Shown piece after piece: positions 57,526-64,000 of a stretch of DNA of 64,000 nt (position 1 is the stretch's first letter; each line of letters begins with the position of its first letter). The stretch comes from Nageia nagi (lineage: Eukaryota; Pinophyta): contig JBITNC010000001.1 in assembly GCA_050084985.1 (NCBI GenBank), forward strand, positions 138,322,001 to 138,386,000, read 5' to 3'. The notes beneath the pieces were generated by a model. The model saw only the letters and a program-made list of their open reading frames with translations, searched no databases and had not been told where the DNA came from. The position numbers and the translations under genes are program-made.

Positions 57526-58442
57526 CTACCTTAGTAACAAAAATGTGATAGGTTCAAAGAGCAATTATTCCAATCCTTTCTAAGAGATGGATATTCTATA
57601 AAGAGGTGGACACTAATATGAATGTTTTTAGTGAGCGTTTAGTGTGAGCTAAGTAGTAACTATATTAAACTTTCACATATGATGATGTATTATCTTTATA
57701 TTAAGATAATCAAAGATCAACAATAAAGATAATAGAGAGTAACAGTAACGATAATCTAAGGATAAATGAATATAATAGTGGATAACAAATCTAGATTCTT
57801 GGATCAAGATAACAAAGCACACTATTGAGACTAGGATCAAGTAAAAGATAAATACCTTGTTAACCTTACTTGGAATGCAAAGATTATATGCAAATAAGAA
57901 CTTGTCGAAGATAGTGATCTTGATATGCGAATCCCCATATAGCATAGCATATTGGAATGACAAAGTGTATGCCCATAGGAACACCAATGCTGGGTCCCAA
58001 ACAATAGCTCTAATGCATTCACCAGCACAGATGCTAGGTATTCAACAAGATGGATTTTGCAACCAAGATCCAAAGCACAACAAATGATTGACAAGCTGAG
58101 GCAAACATATAATTGCAGAATATGGAAATAATAGATATGCTTTTGATAACAAGATACCAATCTCAATAGGTGCTAATGATAATCACCAAAAATTTGAAAT
58201 GGTACTATCTATCGAGATTGAAATCTTGATAACTTTCCTTGCAATCATACTTACCTTTCTATAAGCAAGATAACCTCCAATTTCCTTTTAGGAATGCAAT
58301 CATCAACGTTGGGGTAGCTAGCACAATAAACAATAAGATAGCATGAGAAAGGACCAAGAAAACACCCATAATATGGTATAATATCAACATGATAGAACAC
58401 TTAATTAGACCACATAACATGGACCAAAATTAAGTGTCAACA
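57521..58442 (-). repeat. Shared LTR of the gag-only element (copy A)
   Basis: On the minus strand the LTR begins TGTTGACACTTAATTTTGG at 58442, directly after a purine tract, and runs left to about 57530, where the Athila-like element cut it at or near its inner edge. It is homologous to 60836-61741 throughout. Its inner edge and primer site could not be fixed; no standard primer sequence was recognised. Confidence 0.82.
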
Positions 58443-58445
58443 AAT

Positions 58446-58457
58446 GCCTCCCTTTGC
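58446..58457 (-). other. Polypurine tract of the gag-only element
   Basis: The minus strand reads GCAAAGGGAGGC just before TT and the TGTTGACAC start of the LTR. This fixes the LTR at 57526-58442 as a 3' LTR for the unit to its right. Confidence 0.7.
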
Positions 58458-58784
58458 AAATATAATGAAATAAAATGTAATTGTGTTTGTATGGAAATAG
58501 AAAAGAATAAGAAAAGAAAATTTTGATACTTTCCTATTTTTGCTGTGAAGCCATCCAATCATCAAGGGTTGATATTTATTTCCCCCTCTTTTCCTTGATT
58601 TTGTAAGGGAATGGCTCTTATGGAATGAGAACAACCAAGAGCAAATAATAACCTGAAAAAGAGAGACAAAAAACACCACCTTCCAAACATATATGTATTA
58701 AAAACTCTTAAAGATATAGCAATGATAATGAGAGCAAGAATCATCATAAGTGCATGATATCATCATGGTAACACTCAATTCTCT

Positions 58785-59142
58785 ATTCATGGATATAAAT
58801 CTTCATAGTAGAACCAAGCATCCCATTCATGGAATCATACAAAACATTTCATCTCAAAAGATATAGAAGTAAAGAGCAAGGATGAAATTAATATAATATG
58901 CATACAACCTCATGAGAGCACCAAATATCCTATTCATGTATAAAAATCATTACAAAAATACCTAATGCCTCATTCATGGATGCACACACATGATCATAAA
59001 GAGCAATCATAGCGATGGTTAGTTTAAACCCAACCAACAAAGGTACTAAACTCAAATAAGGGTCACACCCTAATGGAAGCAACAAGTTGCCTCATTCATG
59101 GGTGCACCTCGTCATGGTAGTAAAGAGAATACCCCATTCATG
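58785..59142 (-). repeat. Degenerate ~150-bp repeat with paired attcatgg motifs
   Basis: attcatg occurs at 58785, 58825, 58932, 58972, 59094 and 59136, that is, in three pairs 40-42 bp apart with a 147-162 bp period. Surrounding bases show only partial similarity, as in an old tandem array. It lies in the 3' untranslated part of the gag-only element. Confidence 0.6.
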
Positions 59143-59162
59143 GATGTATCATAAGATAAAGT

Positions 59163-59395
59163 GATAAATGCCCAACCTAAAGGGTTTTCATATTCCAGTA
59201 TATGATATTTTTTCAATGTCTTCCCAATAAAGACATTCAACAATCATAAAGACAAACAAGATGATAAATGATCAACCTGAAGAGTTTTCATATTCCAGTA
59301 TATGGTTTTTTGTCAATGTCTTCCCAGTAAAGATATACAACAATCAAACAAGATGATAAATGCCCAACCCAAAGGGTTATCATATTTCCAAACAT
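59163..59395 (-). repeat. 92-100 bp tandem repeat, about 2.4 copies
   Basis: Units beginning gataaatg..caacc start at 59163, 59263 and 59355 and contain gttttcatattccagtatatg and caatgtcttccca. The third is partial. It sits between gag and the polypurine tract. Confidence 0.88.
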
Positions 59396-59409
59396 AGAAG
59401 GTACCTCTT

Positions 59410-60798
59410 TTGCAACAAAAACAAGATTATGAATAGCTTTTTTACTTCTTGTTGCATCATTGCATACCTATTCCTTTTCTGATTCTAAATCTGAATTTTC
59501 TTTTGAATATTCACTTGACTCATCATCAAACTTCATTAGTTTTTCATTGTCATCATAGATAATCATATTCACCATATTAACAACTAGAAGGTCATGATCT
59601 TTCACTTTAATTGTATCATTTTCATATGAAATTGTCTCATTATCCACAAGTTGTTTAAGTAGTTTTTTCATTGCAAAACAACTTGATATATGGTTTGCTT
59701 TAACTTGATGATATCTACAGAATGCACTCTCTTTATACCAATGTGGTTTCTCTTCATTAGGACCATATTTTTTTCCTTAGATTTTTTTGATAAGACATCT
59801 TTCAAGACAACCTTCTAACATTTTACTTGGATGATTAGGAAGTGGAAACTTATCTTTTGCACTTTTATATTTCCTTTCTTGATCTTTATCCTTGTCTTGA
59901 GAAGAAGGCTCAATTACATTAACATTAGTATCCTTTTTCTTTTGATATGACTTTTTACCACTATCCCTTGTGGAAAAAGATGTATACTTAAGTTGACCAG
60001 CTCTTAACATATACCTTTCTTTCTTAATAAGCATGTGAACCTTATCCATAAAGGGACCTCTAACATAATCAAGACCACAAGTTCCAAGAAGGGGATTAAT
60101 GTTGTCAAGAAATACCTTTGCAACAAATTTCTCATCCACAGTTTGTTCCATTGATCTCTAAATCTTCACATACCTAGGAGCAAACTTATCCAATTTCTTC
60201 AATTAACCTTGTTTGCAATGAATCAAATCTATCCAATTTATTGGTTTCTTGATATTGCATTAGAAATGGCTCTTGAACTGATCTTTCAATTACTAATATG
60301 AGGTAATAGATCTTGGTGCTAAATTGTGAAACCACTTCCTGGCTTCACTGATCAAACTCACGGGAAATTACTTTGCTTTCAAGTTGTCATAACCCCACAT
60401 TTGATCTCCATGTTAAATTAGAATCCTTGAAGATGAATGATAGGATCACCCTCAGCATTAAATTTTTCCAACTCAGGTTCTTTATCAATCTTGTTGAGAA
60501 TGGCATTACGAATCTCCAAACTCAAAGTATTTCTCTTATCCTCAATACTAATGAAGCTTGTTCCAAACTGATTCTGAAGCAATTGTACCTTCATTTTCCA
60601 TTTCTTAAATTGCTTTGCCATTAAATTGACAACATTTGAAGGTGCATTCCCAGCATTGGTGCTCATGATAGTGCTAATGCTATTGTTGTCTTGCATTGAA
60701 GGCACAGAGGATTTCATAAGCATAACTTGAAACTCATGCATCTCCATCAATTTAGTCAAAACTTCTGGAGTGATATTTGCCATATCTGCCACACTCAC
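59410..60798 (-). pseudogene. gag: gag of the gag-only Tat-related element, copy B
   Basis: From MANITPEVLTKLMEMHEF (60783; an in-frame Met also at 60798) the frame is open for about 125 codons, through GTSFISIEDKRNTLSLEI and KFNAEGDPIIHLQGF, a gag-core start like that of the Tat element at 788. After a frame change it resumes with VDEKFVAKVFLDNINPLLGT and GLDYVRGPFMDKVHMLIKKE. Near 59730 it gives FCRYHQVKANHISSCF, the knuckle-like motif, and then LVDNETISYENDTIKVKDHD to 59468. No protease follows. The protein would supply particles or package RNA; with stops and frameshifts it is inactive. Confidence 0.82.
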
Positions 60799-60835
60799 AA
60801 AATCTTATGATCAAATTCCAACAAGAACCCAAGGG

Positions 60836-61741
60836 CTTCTACCTTAGTAATAGAAATGTGGTAGGTTCAAAGAGCAATTATTCCAACCCTTTCTAAGAGA
60901 TGTATATTCTATAGAGAGGTGGATGCCAATATATTGAATGTTTTTAGTTACCCTTTAATGTGAGCTAAGTAGTAACTATATTAAACATTCACATGTGATT
61001 ATGTATTATCTTTATATTAAGATAAACAAAGATCAACAATAAAGATAACAGAGAGTAAAAGTAATAATAAACTAAATATAAATGAATATAATAGTAAACA
61101 AATCTAGATTATTGGATCAAGATAACAAAACACACTATTGAGACTAGGATCAAGTTTTAAGATAAGTACGTTGTTAACCTTACCTAGATGATGAAGATTA
61201 TATGCAGACAGGAACTTGTCGAAGATAGTGATCTTCATATGCGGATCCTCATAGAGCACAATAGAGTGGAACGATAGCATGAATGCCCACAAGAGCGCAG
61301 ACGATTGGTCCCAAATAGTAGCATCGATGCATACTGTAGCATGGATGCTAGGGGTTCAAAGAGATGGAGTTTGCAACCAAGATCCAAAGCACAACATATG
61401 ATCGACAAGTCAAGCCAAATATATAATTATAAATATGCTCGTGATAACAAGATCTCAATCTCAAGAGGTCATGTTGATAAACACCAAAACTTTGAAGTGG
61501 TACTAGCTATAGAAATTGAAATCTTGATAACTTTTCCTGCAATCATACTTACCATTATATATGCAAGATAACTTCCAATTTCCCTTTTAAAAATATGAGC
61601 GTCAATGCTAGGGTATCAAGCACAATAAACAATAAAATTGCATGAGAAAGGACCAAGACAACACCCATAATATTATATAAGATCAATATGATAGAACACT
61701 TAATTATACCACCTAAGGTGGACCAAAATTAAGTGTCAACA
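60836..61741 (-). repeat. 5' LTR of the gag-only element (copy B)
   Basis: Homologous to 57526-58442, ending on the right with the reverse complement of TGTTGACACTTAATTTTGG. The 5 bp beyond (aagac) have no partner visible because the left end of the tandem is not identified. Confidence 0.82.
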
Positions 61742-62635
61742 AAGACCCCAAAATGATGTGCCCAAGAGGATTTTGCATAATATTACACCCTTAAGTATTT
61801 TAGGACACTAAAAATCATGTGTGCATCCACTTCATGAGCAACCACCACCCTTGCTCATGAAGCTGATGATGGCCACACAATCCTCAATCAAAAACAATCG
61901 ACACTAGGGTTTTTACAACCCTCAAAACACCAAACAATGGCCACACAATGCTATCATCATCCCCTAGGGCTTCTCCAACACCTTGCAAACCTATGATTGC
62001 TCCACAACACAATTGCACAACACAAGAATGCCAACAATGGGTATACAAAGCAATACAACACAAGTATGAAGCTTCCAACACCAATATATTGTAATGCTTG
62101 GAAAATATAATGGTATAACAACAACACAATGCCACAAGGGCCAATGCATGCATAAAATGGAACATAATAATATACAAAACACAATTAAATGCCTGTATGG
62201 ATATGAGATACAATGATGAACAATGAAGATACCAAACTAGGTTCCAAACCCTCTATACAGATCCAAACTGTAGGATTAGATTGACTCCCTCAGATATTTG
62301 AATCCCCTCCTACAAAGGAGTCTCCTCGACCCTTGGCAACCAATGAAGGTAGAAGTTCATCCTCGGAATCCCATCAGATGGGCTAGGTGACCCACCTAAG
62401 CCATAGAATGTCAGGCTTCCAACCCTGCCACTCCTCTAGATGTTGTCTAGGAATAGTTTCTCAACACTACTAAGAATTTGTTGCCCGATTGAGACTGGTA
62501 TAGAAAGTGTATGATAAGTGGTACCTCATAATGGGGCCTCATACCCTATATATAGTCTCTCATGTACACGGATCATGCCTCGTTATCACCCCAAGCCATT
62601 TTTAATACATTGTTGGGGTCAACAAATCAACCATG
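61742..62635. other. Interval without recognised genes
   Basis: Minus-strand Cys/Leu-rich frames at 61884-62213 are typical of shadow frames through CA-rich DNA. An accctatatatagtc near 62540 is TATA-like. No domain is seen. Confidence 0.4.
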
Positions 62636-62784
62636 CCAACTTGTGGGTCATATTGGCCCAGTATGCCAACGTGGGGGTCATAAAGGATGTCAAGGCTGAT
62701 GTGGGGTCCAAATGGCCTTCTAGGCTGATGTGGGGGTCTATAAGGTCTCATGAGCCAACATGGGGTATGTGGAGTCCTCCCAAT
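62636..62784. repeat. 30-bp tandem repeat, 5 units
   Basis: Units start at 62636, 62666, 62696, 62725 and 62755, of the type ccaacgtgggggtcataaag, alternating between ccaac and ctgat starts. Minus-strand Pro/His-rich frames across it are by-products. Confidence 0.9.
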
Positions 62785-63640
62785 GATGACATGATCCTCC
62801 ATGTACAATGATGCACCGTAAAAAGTTCATAACTTTTGATCCGACCGTCGGATCGTCTTGAAATTTTGAGGAGAGCTAGATATGGGTTTTTATCATGCGG
62901 TGGCAACCTCCTATGGGAGGCATGCGTCCAAACGGAAAGTTTTTCGATTGACCTAAATCCATCGTTTAGTGCCTCAAAATTAGCTTTTAGTGTCAGTTTT
63001 CAGGATTTTTCAATAAGTAGACTTTAATATCTTTTGTTGTAAGAGTTTGTTTAAGATAATAAGTGAGAGTTCCTTTAGTCCTTGTTAACTGAGCTTGCAT
63101 GCCCAGTTTGGCCATGATCTGAGGACCTTTCTATTTTTAGAAAGTTTCCATTTGTCTATTTTTGGAAAGTTTCTATTTTTAGTAAGTACGAGTTTTTGGA
63201 TAGTTTGTGATTTTCTGGAAGTGCAAGTTTTCTCTTGGCTATATGAGCTATTGTAATGGACCTGAAAAAAGGCAGTGCAGATTCAGAAGAATAAAATAAA
63301 GTGTGTGTTAAAAAAGGTTATTCTTCCATTGGTTTGCTTGTTGTGTAAATCAATTACTTTTTGGAGATTTATTTGGATCTTCTAAGGGAATCTGCACCAA
63401 TGTACCTCCAACATGCATGACACATGACTAACTTGGGATTTCCACATTCCGGGATCACCCATGAACTACACACAACACATTGGGATTCCCACAATTTGGG
63501 ATAACCCATCACAACACACAACATTACTACTCAAAGGGGAGACATCCCATTACTAGGCTCACAAATGGGGTTCACAGACCATAAGCTCCTGCTTGAGTTA
63601 CACATATACAACATGAACATGAATAAACTCTAGAATACAA
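62785..63640. other. Unassigned, LTR-like interval
   Basis: Contains a short near-perfect palindromic gatccgaccgtcggatc at 62839, U5-like T-rich sequence at 63000-63380, and a diverged 50-60 bp direct duplication around 63433 and 63480 (aacttgggatttccacat and cattgggattcccacaat). No coding domain. Confidence 0.4.
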
Positions 63641-63739
63641 AGGGCCATGATACAATTGATCATTGGCTCAGATGAGATGTCACATTCAGTCCTAGGAAGG
63701 GACATCCACCCTCTAGGGACATCCTTAGAGATGGCTTTT

Positions 63740-63842
63740 AGGATGGCAAGGAAGGTTGAAAGTAAAAATATGGCAATAGCTAAAGATTCCACATGGGAAG
63801 ATGAGAATTTTCTACAGAAGCATCCAGAACTACTCAAACATT
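63740..63842 (+). pseudogene. C-terminal chromodomain fragment of a chromovirus integrase
   Basis: The + strand reads KNMAIAKDSTWEDENFLQKH, then PELLKH and a stop. This matches the tryptophan-containing end of integrase-linked chromodomains (relatives have WKN..-ATWEDE-F..-HPEL). The stop is followed by GQHLFEGEGHVR in frame, the usual short end of these polyproteins. Sequence to the left of about 63740 does not continue the domain clearly, so the element is truncated or rearranged there. Confidence 0.75.
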
Positions 63843-63860
63843 GAGGACAACATCTTTTTG

Positions 63861-63873
63861 AAGGAGAGGGGCA
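63861..63873 (+). other. Polypurine tract of the chromovirus remnant
   Basis: aaggagaggggca directly precedes TGTTAGGTCCC, an LTR start. Confidence 0.75.
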
Positions 63874-64000
63874 TGTTAGGTCCCTATAATACTCATGTAG
63901 CCCATATATTATTATTATGTGTCCCATAGAAGCCACTATGGTTATTGTTATTCCCTTACATTATTATTGTTATGTCGGCTAGACATTATTATTGTTATGT
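63874..64000 (+). repeat. Start of 3' LTR of the chromovirus remnant, cut by window end
   Basis: Begins TGTTAGGTCCC immediately after the purine tract and continues AT-rich with attattattgttatgt repeats to the window end. Confidence 0.7.

Larger units (their letters stand above)
57526..61741 (-). mobile_element. Gag-only, Tat-related LTR element (right-hand unit of an LTR-sharing tandem)
   Basis: On the minus strand, from right to left: LTR (61741-60836), gag (60783-about 59410), tandem-repeat 3' region (59395-58460), polypurine tract, LTR (58442-57526). No protease, RT or integrase is present. The total is about 4.2 kb. The knuckle-like motif of its gag is like that of Tat elements. The left LTR is followed by a second gag copy (43095-44454) rather than by unique DNA, so LTR and gag alternate. 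Confidence 0.75.

Noticed and set aside
61884-62213. Cys/Leu-rich minus-strand frames resembling membrane proteins
   Set aside because: Three overlapping frames are open over the same CA-rich DNA, which points to composition and not coding.
1-64000. tRNA or rRNA genes
   Set aside because: No cloverleaf with intact A and B box sequence and no rRNA core sequence was recognised; tRNA-like strings are only the primer sites of the retroelements.

Overview
The window looks like land-plant nuclear DNA, very rich in transposable elements and AT-rich. The best guess is a gymnosperm with a large genome. That rests on many old, mutually unrelated LTR retrotransposon remnants, a plant-specific kinesin gene fragment (KCBP-like) whose next exon is not found in the remaining 28 kb, and plant-type LINE ORF1 remnants. 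The species assignment is inference. I saw no prokaryotic features, CRISPR array, tRNA or rRNA gene. Nearly every protein-like signal is a decayed transposon gene with in-frame stops; the only good host-gene signal is two kinesin exons.

Layout. 1-8029: an old Tat-lineage Ty3/gypsy element (+) whose 5' LTR is cut by the window edge. It has a tRNA-Trp-like primer site, gag, protease, RT, RNase H, a second archaeal-type RNase H, integrase, and tandem repeats ahead of the 3' LTR. 8640-10640: an antisense gypsy gag remnant. 10641-16180: AT-rich DNA ending in a 313-bp tandem duplication. 16190-18637: sequence of no recognised family with one tentative exon. 18638-22040: a decayed Ty1/copia element (-). 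22890-24036: two tandem repeats. 25205-26384: a LINE ORF1 remnant (-). 26490-31000: LTR-like and short-motif repeats. 32100-32770: a copia RNase H remnant (+). 33220-34391: a solo LTR with perfect 5-bp target duplications. 35371-35887: two adjacent MyTH4-region exons of a KCBP kinesin. 37800-39260: a second LINE ORF1 remnant (-).

43095-61741 is a nested cluster. A gag-only, Tat-related LTR element (-) is arranged as an LTR-sharing tandem (LTR, gag, LTR, gag). A younger 13-kb Athila-like gypsy element (+, 44510-57520) has inserted into it. The young element has 1696-bp LTRs, an exact GGCTC target duplication, a tRNA-Asp-type primer site, gag, pol, and a long third reading frame between pol and the 3' LTR. 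That 717-codon frame has nine stops and no frameshift. It is the most unusual coding signal here. 62636-62784 is a 30-bp tandem array, and 63640-64000 is the 3' end of a chromodomain gypsy element running off the window.

The genes do not form a pathway. They are layers of mobile-element insertion of different ages (LTR pairs diverging by very roughly 3-4% and 13-15% by eye), with decay largely by transitions that turn CAA, CAG, CGA or TGG codons into stops.
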